64,000 bases of DNA from Arcanobacterium_A hippocoleae_A (GCA_040360365.1 CP136412.1), one strand, 5' to 3'; positions 35,513 through 44,864 are shown, counted from the stretch's first letter. Numbers and translations are program-made. The notes: a model not told the origin generated them from the sequence alone.

Positions 35513-36814
35513 CTAGCGGAGGAAACCTTCGTAGTGACGTTGCTGCAGCTGCGCGTCGATATCCTTAACTGTCTGAAGACCAACGCCCACAAGAATGATA
35601 ATCGAAGTTCCGCCGAAGGAAGCGGACTGAATACCTAGTTGCGTGAACACAATATGCGGAATCAACGCAATAATCGCAAGATACAGCGCGCCAACCCAAT
35701 TTATTCGGTTAATCACGTAACGTAAATAATCTGCTGTAGGCTGCCCGGCACGGATTCCGGGGATAAAACCGCCATAGCGTTTCATATTGTCAGCGATTTC
35801 TTCCGGATTAAATGTAATCGAAGTATAGAAAAACGCGAAGAAAACAATCAGCAGTGCATAAGCGAGCATATACCAGATGGAATTCCAGCTGAAGTTTGTA
35901 TTCAGCCATTGCACCCATCCTGCATTTGGATCACCGAAACGTGAAATCATCTGCGGCAATGAAAGGATCGACGAAGCAAAAATAACCGGAATCACATTTG
36001 CCATATTAATCTTGATTGGAATGTACGTGGACGTTCCGCCGTAAGTACGGCGGCCAACTACCCGCTTTGCATACTGCACTGGAATCCGGCGCTGTGACTG
36101 CTCCACAAAAACTACCACGAGCGTGATTGCAAGGAACATTACGACGGTGATTGCCACATATCCCCAGCCGCCTGCAGACTGTGAAATAGTGCCCAACAAG
36201 GTTGGGAAAGATGCGGCAATGCCGGTAAAGATGAGCAAGGACATTCCATTACCTACACCGCGCTCAGTAATCAGCTCTGCGAGCCACATCACTAAACCGG
36301 TACCGGCTGTCATCGCCAGAATCGTCAAAATTCGTACGAACACGCCGTCTTGCGGAATCGGATCGACGGTACAAGCTGGGAAAAGCTGACTATTTGCTAC
36401 CGAGACAATCACAGCTGACTGCAAAATAGCGAGGAAAATCGTAAGATACCGCGTGTACTCAGTGAGTTTTGCAGTGCCTGATTGGCCTTCTTTGTGCAGC
36501 TCTTCAAACCGCGGAATCACTACCCGCATTAATTGGATAATAATTGACGCGGTAATGTACGGCATAATCCCCAAAGCGAAGATTGAGAGTTTCAGTAAAC
36601 CGCCGCCGGCAAACATATTCATCATCGTGAGTAAATCTGCGCCGCTTTGCTGATCCAAGCAAGTACGAATATTTTGGTACGAGACAAATGGAGCTGGCAC
36701 GTATGTACCGAGACGGTAGAGCGCCATGATCATCATCGTGAAGAGTAACTTACGGCGAAGATCTGGAGTGCGGAATGCAGATCCCAGTGCTTTCAGCAAG
36801 AGTTTTCCTCCCAA
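35513..36814 (-). CDS. secY: Protein translocase subunit SecY
   Basis: 433 residues with ten membrane segments, the protein-conducting channel of the Sec system. Typical marks are the start GSAFRTPDLRRKLLFTMMIM, the plug-region PFVSYQNIRTC, the cytoplasmic loop QSQRRIPVQYAKRVVGRRTY with the ribosome/SecA-contacting arginines, and IPIKINMANVIPVIFASSIL. It normally follows rplO directly; here 6.7 kb with two transporter systems lies between. No promoter was assigned in the 280-base upstream region. Confidence 0.98.
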   Translation of the reverse strand: MGGKLLLKALGSAFRTPDLRRKLLFTMMIMALYRLGTYVPAPFVSYQNIRTCLDQQSGADLLTMMNMFAGGGLLKLSIFALGIMPYITASIIIQLMRVVIPRFEELHKEGQSGTAKLTEYTRYLTIFLAILQSAVIVSVANSQLFPACTVDPIPQDGVFVRILTILAMTAGTGLVMWLAELITERGVGNGMSLLIFTGIAASFPTLLGTISQSAGGWGYVAITVVMFLAITLVVVFVEQSQRRIPVQYAKRVVGRRTYGGTSTYIPIKINMANVIPVIFASSILSLPQMISRFGDPNAGWVQWLNTNFSWNSIWYMLAYALLIVFFAFFYTSITFNPEEIADNMKRYGGFIPGIRAGQPTADYLRYVINRINWVGALYLAIIALIPHIVFTQLGIQSASFGGTSIIILVGVGLQTVKDIDAQLQQRHYEGFLR

Positions 36815-37143
36815 TCAGGTCACCGCGGCGTTATTGCAGCGTGGTGACGTGCGTGACCGTCTTTTTGACGGGCAAAGAGCTTGCGCGATTGCGGCAGAAC
36901 CGCTGCTTCCCAAAATCTGAAAATTTAAATTCCAAGATTAAAAAGAAATCGCCTGTATACATCCGGAAAACTGCATGGCAGTACCGAGAGAGTGTATACC
37001 ATTTAAGGATTATACCCCCAAGTATAGGCAAAATTACAACATAAATTAAAGAGAGATGTCTCAAATTCTGCAGAAATTATCAAACATTCGGTTTTTATCG
37101 AATTTCGCCTTGTTTTTCGAATATGAAATGTTTTAGGCGCTGC

Positions 37144-37936
37144 CTAAAGATAACGCTGAAGAAATTCTCGCGTCCGCTCACGGCGCGGATGCGAAAAATC
37201 TGCTCCGGAGAGCCCTGTTCGGCAATCACACCGTCAGCCATAAAGACCACATTCTTACTCACAGTCCGAGCAAAAGCCATCTCATGCGTTACTACCAGCA
37301 TCGTCATGCCTTCTGCGGCAAGCTGTGACATCACCTGAATCACTTCACCTACCATTTCCGGATCGAGAGCCGAAGTAGGTTCGTCAAAAAGCAATACTTC
37401 CGGATCCATCGCCAAAGCTCGCGAAATTGCCACACGTTGCTTCTGCCCGCCGGAAATTTGCCGCGGCTTCGCATTTATGTATGGCAGCATGCCAACTTTT
37501 TCAAGATAATGCAATGCTTTTTCTTTTGCCTCAGCTTTGCTCCGGCCCAAAACCTTCTCTTGCCCAATCATGCAATTTTGCAAAATCGTCATATTATTAA
37601 AGAGATTAAAGCTCTGGAAAACCATCCCGACCTTTGACCGGTAGCTGCTTGGGCTCACCGCGCGATCACGCACATTTTTCCCGTGAAAAGAATCTCGCCC
37701 GAGGTGGCCGATTCCAGTAAATTAATGCAGCGCAGCAAAGTGCTTTTACCCGAACCTGAAGCCCCAATAATACTCGTCACATCGCCAGGATAAACGGCAA
37801 AATCTATATCCTTCAGCACCTCATGCCGACCGAAACTCTTTGACAGATGCCGTACTTCAATGATCGGTGAATTCGGTGCAATCAGCTGCGCTTCTGCACT
37901 TCCCTGAGGTTCTCCAACCGGCTGCATTGTTTCCAT
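37144..37936 (-). CDS. Amino-acid ABC transporter ATPase, probably lysine (two apparent frameshifts)
   Basis: 264 residues when read through. ATG 37936 overlaps the permease stop (TGATG). Walker A is IIGASGSGKSTLLRCINLLE, the signature QISGGQKQRVAISRALAMDP, Walker B VLLFDEPTSALDPE and the switch VVTHEMAFAR: the polar amino-acid (GlnQ/HisP) class. Two breaks: the T run 37675-37679 (one base added gives FTGKNVRDRAVSPSSYRSK) and the A run 37194-37198 (gives PEQIFSHPRRERTREFLQRY L, a normal family ending, stop at 37144). Last gene of the riboswitch-controlled operon. Confidence 0.9.
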
Positions 37937-38811
37937 CAAAGCACTCCTTTCTGCCCTTTGCGCGGCTTCGGATAGGTATAGTTCCCTGCTGCCATTACAA
38001 GCTGATCCTGGTTTACCAAATCGTATCCTTGCGCACCATCTTGATGTAAGTTTCCGCTGCCGGCATTCACTTTCCCAGGTGCGATTTCATACGCGTCAGC
38101 ACCGTCGAGACGGCGTTCCAAAGCACGCAATAAGAACGACGAGATCAGCGTCAGCGTAAGATACCCAAACATCTCAATCGTAGCTGACGGGAAGTATTTA
38201 AAAATCGCACCCGAAACCATCTTGTGGACGGAGAAGAAATCAGCAAAACCGATAATAAACATCACTGAAGTATCTTTGATATTGATGATGAAATTATTCC
38301 CGATTTGCGGCAATAGATTGCGAAGTGCCTGCGGTAATATCACGTATCGCATCGTCTGGAAATGGTTCATCCCAATGGCACGCGCACCCTCCGTCTGCCC
38401 TGGATCCACTGAGATGATCCCGCCGCGCACTGATTCGGAAATATATGCGCCAGTGTTGATTGAAACTACAAAGATCGACACTCCCCAAAGGCTGGAAAAC
38501 TGGAACGCGTTATTCGTGAAATAGGGTAGGCCGTAGAAAATGAAAACCGCCTGCAAAATCATTGGAGTCCCGCGGAAAACTTCCACGTAAATCCGAATGA
38601 TCACACGAATCAGTGCCAATAAGATGCGCTTGGCGAGAGCATCATTTTCCGAGCTGGGAATCGTCTGCAAAATACCGCAAACAAAACCAATCGCGCATCC
38701 GAAAAATGTGGCTACCACCGCGAGGATCAAAGTGTTTAACATGCCGGAAAGATATGTGCCGCCATAATCATTTAGCAACTCGAAAATATCTTGCCAAAGT
38801 TGGAGTAACAT
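37936..38811 (-). CDS. Amino-acid ABC transporter permease, probably lysine
   Basis: 291 residues. The membrane part (about 1-225) has four to five segments and the HisM/GlnP signature: YLSGMLNTLILAVVATFFGC, VEVFRGTPMILQAVFIFYGL and the EAA loop EGARAIGMNHFQTMRYVILP. Only one permease gene is present, so it should act as a homodimer. A polar tail of about 60 residues (ERRLDGADAYEIAPGKVNAG onward) follows the last segment, longer than usual. It lies 30 bases downstream of the binding-protein gene and overlaps the ATPase gene by one base. The frame is intact. Confidence 0.9.
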   Translation of the reverse strand: MLLQLWQDIFELLNDYGGTYLSGMLNTLILAVVATFFGCAIGFVCGILQTIPSSENDALAKRILLALIRVIIRIYVEVFRGTPMILQAVFIFYGLPYFTNNAFQFSSLWGVSIFVVSINTGAYISESVRGGIISVDPGQTEGARAIGMNHFQTMRYVILPQALRNLLPQIGNNFIINIKDTSVMFIIGFADFFSVHKMVSGAIFKYFPSATIEMFGYLTLTLISSFLLRALERRLDGADAYEIAPGKVNAGSGNLHQDGAQGYDLVNQDQLVMAAGNYTYPKPRKGQKGVL

Positions 38812-38841
38812 CTGCTTCTGCCCTATTTCGTTTCGTTGCGC

Positions 38842-39722
38842 TTACTCGTTTGCTGGCGCGATCGATACCGCCTGCACCATCAGTTTCTCGAAATCAGCTG
38901 CGCTCTTGCCGGCAAGTACTTTATTGATCGTATCTTTTAATGCTGTATTTCCTTTTTCACAGCAATCCCGATATTTATATCTTCATCAGATACTTTGAAA
39001 TTATCTGCAGAATCACTAAAGTCGAGAATCTTCATCTCAGGATAGGCATTTACGGCGCTTTGTGCAGTCGGCATATCCGTTACCACATAGTCAACTTGCC
39101 CCGTCTGCAGTGCCATCAGCATCGCGGGCGCACTTTCAGCCGGTGAAAGACGGTTTGCTCCAGGAATTTGCGGAATCAGGGTGTCATACCAGATCGTACC
39201 GGTTTGGCTGGTGACTTTCCCGCCGCTCAGCTCTGAAATGCCTTTCGCATCAGCAAATTGCGAGCCTGCTTTGGTGAGCACCACAATATTTGCATAAAGA
39301 TACGGACCAGCGAAATCTACTTCCTCCATGCGCTGAGCCGTCATTGATTGACCTGCAATCACCGCATCGATCGTACCTGCTTGCAATGCCGGAATCAGCG
39401 AATCCCAATCTTGCTTCACAATATGCAGCTCCCAGCCATTTGCTGCAGCAATTTCTTTCGCCGTCAAGACATCATAGCCATTTGCATAACCAGTGCTATT
39501 ATCGATTTTCACCGCAGCATTTGCATTATCCGGCTGCTCCCAATTGTATGGAGCATATGCGGCTTCCATTGCAATCGTGAATTTACCGTCTGCAATCAGA
39601 CCAGAGGCGTTTGGAGTACCGCCAGATTTTGCATTGGAAGCAGAATTTCCGCCAGTTGCACTGCATGCGCTAATACCGAGTGCAAGAATTCCGGCAGTCA
39701 TCGCAGCTAATCCTCGTCTCAT
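38842..39722 (-). CDS. Amino-acid-binding lipoprotein, probably lysine (apparent frameshift)
   Basis: 293 residues when read through. It starts at ATG 39722 (AAAGGGAAAACG before it) with MRRGLAAMTAGILALGISAC, a lipoprotein signal ending in an ISAC lipobox. Family 3 solute-binding motifs follow: FTIAMEAAYAPYNW, GYDVLTAKEIAAANGWELHI, SLIPALQAGTIDAVIAGQSM and a late TGQVDYVVTDMPTAQ. The first frame ends at KKEIQH; adding one base to the T run 38953-38957 gives VKKGNTALKDTINKVLAGKS and a stop at 38842. The lysine riboswitch directly upstream points to lysine as ligand. Confidence 0.88.
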
Positions 39723-39780
39723 CGTTTTCCCTTTCTGTTCACGTTCTTTCAAACATACATAAGCCTGAAGCTGGCCCCAG

Positions 39781-39813
39781 AAAGAAAATTGGAGCCATGC
39801 CAGACATGACTCC
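39781..39813 (-). terminator. Riboswitch expression-platform terminator
   Basis: On the minus strand GGAGTCATG, a 5-base loop, CATGGCTCC, then AATTTTCTTT: an intrinsic terminator 59 bases before the binding-protein start codon. The segment GTCATG also occurs in the closing (P1) strand of the lysine aptamer, and the terminator's CATGGC can pair with it, giving a plausible antiterminator when lysine is absent. Confidence 0.8.
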
Positions 39814-39854
39814 ATACTGTTTGCAAAGATGTAAACTCTTGCAACGATGCGCCA

Positions 39855-40012
39855 TGACAGCTCTCCGCATCCGCGACAGTGCAACAGATCTTATCCGTTA
39901 CCCCGAGAACTTGTGAGTGTGGGCCACATCCAAATTCTCTCGGCGACCTCCCCTTTCACTTTCCGCATATCCCATTCGCGAAAAGCTACTGATGTCGGAC
40001 GCGCCTCTATCA
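39855..40012 (-). promoter_or_regulatory. Lysine riboswitch (L box)
   Basis: Read on the minus strand this 158-base leader carries the L-box landmarks in order: P1 strand TGATAG with AGAGGCGCG after it, ATCAGTAGC, the core GAAAGGGGAGGTCGCCGAGA, TTGCACTGTC and the closing P1 strand GAGCTGTCA. TGATAG pairs with CTGTCA through one G-U. The core matches the B. subtilis lysC leader as I recall it (GAAAGGGGAGCGTCGCCGAA). A terminator hairpin follows at 39781-39813. It is therefore expected to switch the amino-acid ABC operon off when lysine is plentiful. Confidence 0.93.
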
Positions 40013-40362
40013 TGCTTATGTTGCAAGCAACTCTATGATACTTCCAAGGCAAAAGCAACCCGTTTTACATAGTGAGAATTTTTCCGATAATTTCCCTCAG
40101 CTTTCAATTTGATTAAAATATTTAATTGTTAATAAACTTAACTACCGTCAAGGTGTGAAACCTCCGCTCCTGCCGTCGCAAAATTACTAATCGCTTCCCC
40201 GATCTGCGCGCGATTAGCTGATCAACCGGCGGCTGGCACTCGCTGCAGTGCGCTATGCAGTGCAAATATTGTGCATCCTAACAATCCAGATCTTGCACAC
40301 AATGACACAGAAAACTTATCGATCATCAGTAACACCAGCCTACTTTCAGAACGGAGATGCAT

Positions 40363-40961
40363 ATGAAGGGCCCGCAAACTGACGGCACTACCGAATACTC
40401 TGATCACACCCCCATAGATCACACACCTCCAATAGCACCAGCAAAAGCAGTGCCACGCACACAACATCGACAAAAACTCGAAGATCACATCATCTTTGAA
40501 TTTCATAAACTTGCGCTTCACGCCACAAAAATGCTCACAGGCTATGCCGTCAGCACTGGGCTAACCACACGTGAAACAGATGCGATTCTCAAAGTCTGGC
40601 AAGCCCAGCTCACCGACCAGCCAATCACCGCCTCTGAACTTGCGCTGGAACTTGGCATCTCACGAGCAGCCGTCAGCTACCTGACTGAGAAACTCGAAGC
40701 TGCCGGCTACCTCAGCCGCACATCAGACACGAAAGACCGACGTCGCTCCTACCTGATCCTTTCTGAACTAGGTGCACATATCGGGAGTGAATTTGTAAAA
40801 ACAGTTGAACCGCATCGCGAAATTGCAGATATCCTTGCACCTTATGACGACGGGCAAGTTGCAACTTTTTACAAATCGTGCGCGAACTAACGCGTATTTT
40901 GCCCCAATCCCACCAACCAGCAGCATTACATCCAAAACTAAAAAACTGCCACCAAAATTAA
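40363..40961 (+). CDS. MarR-family transcriptional regulator (apparent frameshift)
   Basis: About 199 residues when read through. ATG 40363 (MKGPQTDGTTEYSD) follows ACGGAG by seven bases. After a polar 40-residue lead, the winged helix-turn-helix is ITASELALELGISRAAVSYL TEKLEAAGYLSR with the wing DTKDRRRSYLILSELG. The first frame ends abruptly at 40890; adding one base to the T run 40866-40870 gives ATFLQIVRELTRILPQSH, a normal MarR dimerisation helix, and a stop at 40961. The efflux-pump gene begins about 25 bases later on the same strand, so this is its likely repressor. Confidence 0.88.
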
Positions 40962-40986
40962 ATACTCACCAAAGAAAATATTGAAA

Positions 40987-43062
40987 ATGATTCAAAAAGA
41001 AAACAAAACTCAAAATAACTCAGCACAAAGTAAGGCATCCGTCAATATGATAGACGAGCAGCGAGAAAAAACATCAAAAAATCCTGCAAACTGGGTCATG
41101 GTGATGGCACTTTACCTGTTGGGAATTTTTATGGGCGCCATCGATACTGGAATCGTCACCCCTGCACGTACCGTTATCCAAAATAATCTCGGCATCAGCG
41201 AAACCGTCGGCATCTGGATGATTACCATTTACACTCTTTCCTACGCCGCTGCAATTCCAGTAATGGGAAAATTAGCTGATAGATTTGGGAAGAAACGCCT
41301 TTACGTGATTTCCATTGTGCTCTTTGGGATCGGTTCATTTGGATGCGGGCTAGCACAAAACCTCGCATCATTCCCGCTGCTCTTATTCTCGCGAGTTGTG
41401 CAGGCGATCGGCGGCGGCGGAATCGTGCCAATCGCAACAGCCGCAATTGGCACGATTGTGCCAAAATCGAAGCAAGGAATGGCGCTTGGGCTTGTCGGCG
41501 GAGTTTACGGCGTCGCAAACGTTTTTGGCGCTTCTGCTGGTTCAGCAATTCTCGATATTGTCGGTATTGATAACTGGCAATGGATTTTCTATATCAACGT
41601 GCCAATCGCTGTGTTCGTGATTGTTTTCGGAATTCGCTCATTGCCAGCAGATGCACCAAGCGCAGCAAAGAAAATCGACTACGCAGGGATTACCTTGATG
41701 GTCGCAATAGTGCTTGCTTTACTTTGGGTATTCCAGCATCTTGATTTCTTTGATCTGATAAAGTCCGTCCAAGATCCGAATGTCTGGGCTGCAAGTCTCG
41801 CCGTCATAGTCTTCACACCAATCTTCATAATTTGCGAATTAAAAGCTGACGACCCCGTGATCGATATTCGTTATTTTGCGAAATTCCAGGTAGCGTTAAC
41901 GATGCTGCTCGCAGCGCTCTCGGGGATGACGATGATGGCGATTATTTTTGTGCCGCAATTTGCTGAGAACTCGATGCGTTTAGCTGCCGGTGCAGGGGGA
42001 TATCCGGTCATTATCCTCGGACTTGCATCAGGCGTGGGTGCCCCTTTGAGTGGGAAACTCACAGATAAATATGGTCCACGCCTTGTGATCGGCTTTGGCG
42101 CGTTAGTATCTGTAATTGCTGCACTCGCCTTGATTTACTGGGCTTCTCCCAATCCTGGATACTTCTCGGCAATTGTGTGCTTGATTTTAATGGGCTTAGG
42201 ACTCGGTTTTATCATTGGCGCTCCACTGAATTATCTGATTTTGCATTTACTGCCTGCATCACAGGCGACCAGTGGTCTCGCTAATCTCTCGCTTGTGCGG
42301 GCTTTCGGCACCACGATCGCTCCTGCAATATTGGTAGGCTTACTCGCAAACTCGCTTTCCGGATTGCAAAATACGCTGATGGACGAGCTCCCAGATACAG
42401 TATCTATTGGTGAACTTCCACATGCGCAAGAATTGCAAAACCGTTTCGCGGCATTGAAAGCAGACCCACGCATGGCAGAGGTAATTGGAGATTTCGCAAT
42501 ACCTGATTTCACCCAGACAACTTTTCCGGTAAAAATGAGCACTGTTAATGCCGGAAAAGCCGCGACGGACAATGGAATCGTCCTCCCCGACCAGCTGATT
42601 TCTTTATTGCAAACAGCTGATGTGACGAATATTGTTGCGCGCAGCATACAGGTTTCTGATTATATTTTTGAGCAGCAGCTGCCAACGCAGATTGCGCAGA
42701 TCCAAGCTGGAATTGCAAAAGGTATTCATGAAATCAGTAACGGGCAAAAGCAAATTGATGCCCGGATCGTGCAGCTAAAGTCTACGGGAGCACCTGCTCC
42801 CGTAATTGCACAACTTGAAAATTCGCGGAATGAAACGGCACAAACAATTATTTGGATGGAAGAACTCAGTGCAGCACTTCCTGATGCTTTTACCGTAGGA
42901 CAAAAGAATTATGCTGCTGATATTCGCGAAAATAGCGCTGAACTTGAGAGTACTTTCCAATTAGCATTAAATCGTGGGTTCGCAAATCTGTTTTGGTTCT
43001 ATGGTTTGGCTTCATTGGCAATGCTGATTTTATTGATCGGTGTTCCGGGAAAGAAAAAATAG
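40987..43062 (+). CDS. DHA2-type multidrug efflux MFS transporter with a large extracytoplasmic loop
   Basis: About 691 residues with 14 membrane segments, in the proton-antiport drug efflux family that includes QacA, EmrB and LfrA. Motif A is GKLADRFGKKRLYVISIVLF and motif C-like glycine-rich segment 5 is GLVGGVYGVANVFGASAG. Segment 13 ends near residue 460 (TTIAPAILVGLLANSL) and segment 14 begins near 663 (FANLFWFYGLASLAMLILLI). The 200 residues between them form a helical, coiled-coil-like loop (GIHEISNGQKQIDARIVQLK) much longer than in QacA. ATG 40987 is preferred over TTG 40981. The MarR gene is directly upstream. The frame is intact. Substrate unknown. Confidence 0.9.
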   Translation: MIQKENKTQNNSAQSKASVNMIDEQREKTSKNPANWVMVMALYLLGIFMGAIDTGIVTPARTVIQNNLGISETVGIWMITIYTLSYAAAIPVMGKLADRFGKKRLYVISIVLFGIGSFGCGLAQNLASFPLLLFSRVVQAIGGGGIVPIATAAIGTIVPKSKQGMALGLVGGVYGVANVFGASAGSAILDIVGIDNWQWIFYINVPIAVFVIVFGIRSLPADAPSAAKKIDYAGITLMVAIVLALLWVFQHLDFFDLIKSVQDPNVWAASLAVIVFTPIFIICELKADDPVIDIRYFAKFQVALTMLLAALSGMTMMAIIFVPQFAENSMRLAAGAGGYPVIILGLASGVGAPLSGKLTDKYGPRLVIGFGALVSVIAALALIYWASPNPGYFSAIVCLILMGLGLGFIIGAPLNYLILHLLPASQATSGLANLSLVRAFGTTIAPAILVGLLANSLSGLQNTLMDELPDTVSIGELPHAQELQNRFAALKADPRMAEVIGDFAIPDFTQTTFPVKMSTVNAGKAATDNGIVLPDQLISLLQTADVTNIVARSIQVSDYIFEQQLPTQIAQIQAGIAKGIHEISNGQKQIDARIVQLKSTGAPAPVIAQLENSRNETAQTIIWMEELSAALPDAFTVGQKNYAADIRENSAELESTFQLALNRGFANLFWFYGLASLAMLILLIGVPGKKK

Positions 43063-43095
43063 ACTCAACTGAGTAATTTCGGTTCGTTTAGCCAT

Positions 43096-43137
43096 AAAGG
43101 CGGTGGTGAGTTGCAGAATATTTCTCCCACCGCCTTT
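43096..43137 (+). terminator. Probable efflux-operon terminator
   Basis: Arms AAAGGCGGTGG and CACCGCCTTT (with a 1-base offset) around a loop of about 20 bases, 34 bases past the stop. The T-tract is only three bases. Confidence 0.55.
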
Positions 43138-43262
43138 GTGGCATCTGGCAAAATGACGGGAAAGAATTGATTTGTTGCCGTGATGCGAATTCTAAAATCC
43201 GAAATTGGGAAAGCGCATGTAATTTTATCTCCGCTAAGCTCACTTATTTGCTGAAATGTTCC

Positions 43263-43300
<38 letters not shown>

Positions 43301-43415
43301 ATACTATCTGTTCGTTATCGAAATAAGCATCACTGTAAATATTGCGAGATCCAAGACGAATGATCGCATAGTGCGAATCACTAACTAGCTCAGATCCTAT
43401 TCAGCTGGAGATACA

Positions 43416-43452
43416 ATAGTGCTCCTCCCTTATATTTAGGGAGGAGCACTAT
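43416..43452 (-). terminator. Terminator of the spc operon
   Basis: Perfect 15-base arms ATAGTGCTCCTCCCT and AGGGAGGAGCACTAT with a 7-base loop, 48 bases past the rplO stop. Confidence 0.8.
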
Positions 43453-43464
43453 CAATATTCTATT

Positions 43465-43486
43465 GCGTTTGGAGCGATCCAAACGC
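43465..43486 (-). terminator. First of two tandem hairpins after rplO
   Basis: Perfect 9-base arms GCGTTTGGA and TCCAAACGC with a GCGA loop, 14 bases past the rplO stop. No U-tract follows, so it may be an RNA 3'-end stabiliser rather than a terminator. Confidence 0.55.
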
Positions 43487-43499
43487 AAATAAAATCGTG

Positions 43500-43976
43500 T
43501 TATTCAGCGTCGCGCTTTACAAGCGAACCGCCAGCAGCTTCAATCTTTTCCTGAGCGGAAGCAGACCAAGCGTCTACCTTTAGATCAAACTTAGCCGACA
43601 CTTCACCCGAACCGAGCACTTTCACAAGCTCACCGGAGCGTACAGCACCCTTTGCGATGAGATCGACTACGGTCACTTCTCCGCCTTCCGGGAAAAGCTC
43701 ACCAAGCTTGTTCAAGTTTACGACCTGGTATTCAACACGAGCCGGATTCTTAAAACCACGAAGCTTCGGCAGACGCATATGCATCGGCATCTGACCGCCT
43801 TCAAAGCCCAAAGGCACCTGATAGCGAGCCTTTGTTCCCTTCGTACCGCGACCAGCCGTCTTACCTTTTGATCCTTCACCGCGGCCAACGCGGGTCCGTG
43901 CCTTATGCGAACCCGGAGCCGGACGAAGATCGTGAATCTTCAATACCTCTACGGAATCGGTCTTCTTTTCTGACAT
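43500..43976 (-). CDS. rplO: 50S ribosomal protein L15
   Basis: 158 residues. HDLRPAPGSHKARTRVGRGE GSKGKTAGRGTKG is the glycine/basic N-terminal extension that penetrates 23S rRNA; GFEGGQMPMHMRLPKLRGFK is the core signature. Its ATG overlaps the rpmD stop (TAATG). It is the last gene of the spc run here, followed by two hairpins instead of secY. Confidence 0.97.
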   Translation of the reverse strand: MSEKKTDSVEVLKIHDLRPAPGSHKARTRVGRGEGSKGKTAGRGTKGTKARYQVPLGFEGGQMPMHMRLPKLRGFKNPARVEYQVVNLNKLGELFPEGGEVTVVDLIAKGAVRSGELVKVLGSGEVSAKFDLKVDAWSASAQEKIEAAGGSLVKRDAE

Positions 43977-44151
43977 TAGTCAACCTCCTCCACAGTAACA
44001 AGGTGTGCCACAGTACGAATCATGCCGCGAGTAGCTGAATCATCTGGGCGAACCACCGACTGATGAATCTTACGCAAACCAAGCGTACGCATTGTGTCTT
44101 TTGATTCTGTTTAGCGCCTACAAGGCCCTTCTTTTGAGTAATCTTCAACAT
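43976..44151 (-). CDS. rpmD: 50S ribosomal protein L30 (apparent frameshift)
   Basis: 58 residues once repaired: MLKITQKKGLVGAKQNQKDT then MRTLGLRKIHQSVVRPDDSA and TRGMIRTVAHLVTVEEVD, the normal L30 sequence. The T run 44099-44102 needs one more base. ATG 44151 overlaps the rpsE stop and the TAA overlaps the rplO start, so it is embedded in a tightly coupled rpsE-rpmD-rplO series. Too short for most gene callers when broken. Confidence 0.93.
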
Positions 44152-44843
44152 TATGCACCAACTCCTGCCGCAGCTGCTTCATTCTCTGCAACCTGGGCAG
44201 CGATTTCAGCATCTTCGCGTTCCTTGGCTTCGTGCTCTGCACGCTTCCGAAGCATTCCGGCTGGGGCAACCTGATCAACTGGGAGACCGCGGCGTGCTGC
44301 CACAGCTTCCGGCTGTTCGAGCTGCTTGAGTGCTGCCACTGCGCCGCGCACGATGTTGATTGCATTTGAAGATCCGAGCGACTTGCTCAGCACATCATGA
44401 ATACCTGCGCACTCCATTAGCGCACGTACCGGACCGCCTGCGATAACACCAGTACCTGCAGAAGCCGGACGAAGCAAAACTACGCCTGCAGCATCCTCAC
44501 CCTGTACGAGATGCGGAATCGTGGTGCCAATCCGCGGAACCTTAAAGAAGTTCTTCTTTGCATCTTCGGTGCCCTTGGCGATTGCTGCCGGCACTTCCTT
44601 TGCCTTGCCGTAACCAACACCAACGGTACCGTTGCCGTCACCAACTACCACAAGGGCAGTAAACGACATCCGGCGGCCGCCTTTCACGGTCTTAGCTACA
44701 CGATTAATCGTCACAACGCGCTCGATGTATGGATTTTTCTCTTCGGCGCGACGATCGGTGCGACGGTCGTTACGACGACCTTCACGACGGTTTTCACGCT
44801 CTTTGCGCTCGCCGCCATTTTGTGCTTGCTGCTCTGCAGCCAT
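44151..44843 (-). CDS. rpsE: 30S ribosomal protein S5
   Basis: 230 residues, longer than the E. coli protein. The dsRBD-like part (ERVVTINRVAKTVKGGRRMS) and the C-terminal domain (PASAGTGVIAGGPVRALMEC AGIHDVLSKSLGS) are complete. A highly charged N-terminal lead (GGERKERENRREGRRNDRRT) and an Ala/Glu-rich tail are actinobacterial-type extensions. Translationally coupled to rpmD. Confidence 0.97.
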   Translation of the reverse strand: MAAEQQAQNGGERKERENRREGRRNDRRTDRRAEEKNPYIERVVTINRVAKTVKGGRRMSFTALVVVGDGNGTVGVGYGKAKEVPAAIAKGTEDAKKNFFKVPRIGTTIPHLVQGEDAAGVVLLRPASAGTGVIAGGPVRALMECAGIHDVLSKSLGSSNAINIVRGAVAALKQLEQPEAVAARRGLPVDQVAPAGMLRKRAEHEAKEREDAEIAAQVAENEAAAAGVGA

Positions 44844-44864
44844 TGTAATTCCTCTCGTTTTGCC

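Noticed and set aside
40080..40160. A MarR operator in the A/T-rich stretch upstream of the regulator
   Set aside because: The TTAAT/TTAA runs there are imperfect and could be chance in A/T-rich sequence; no clean palindrome was found.
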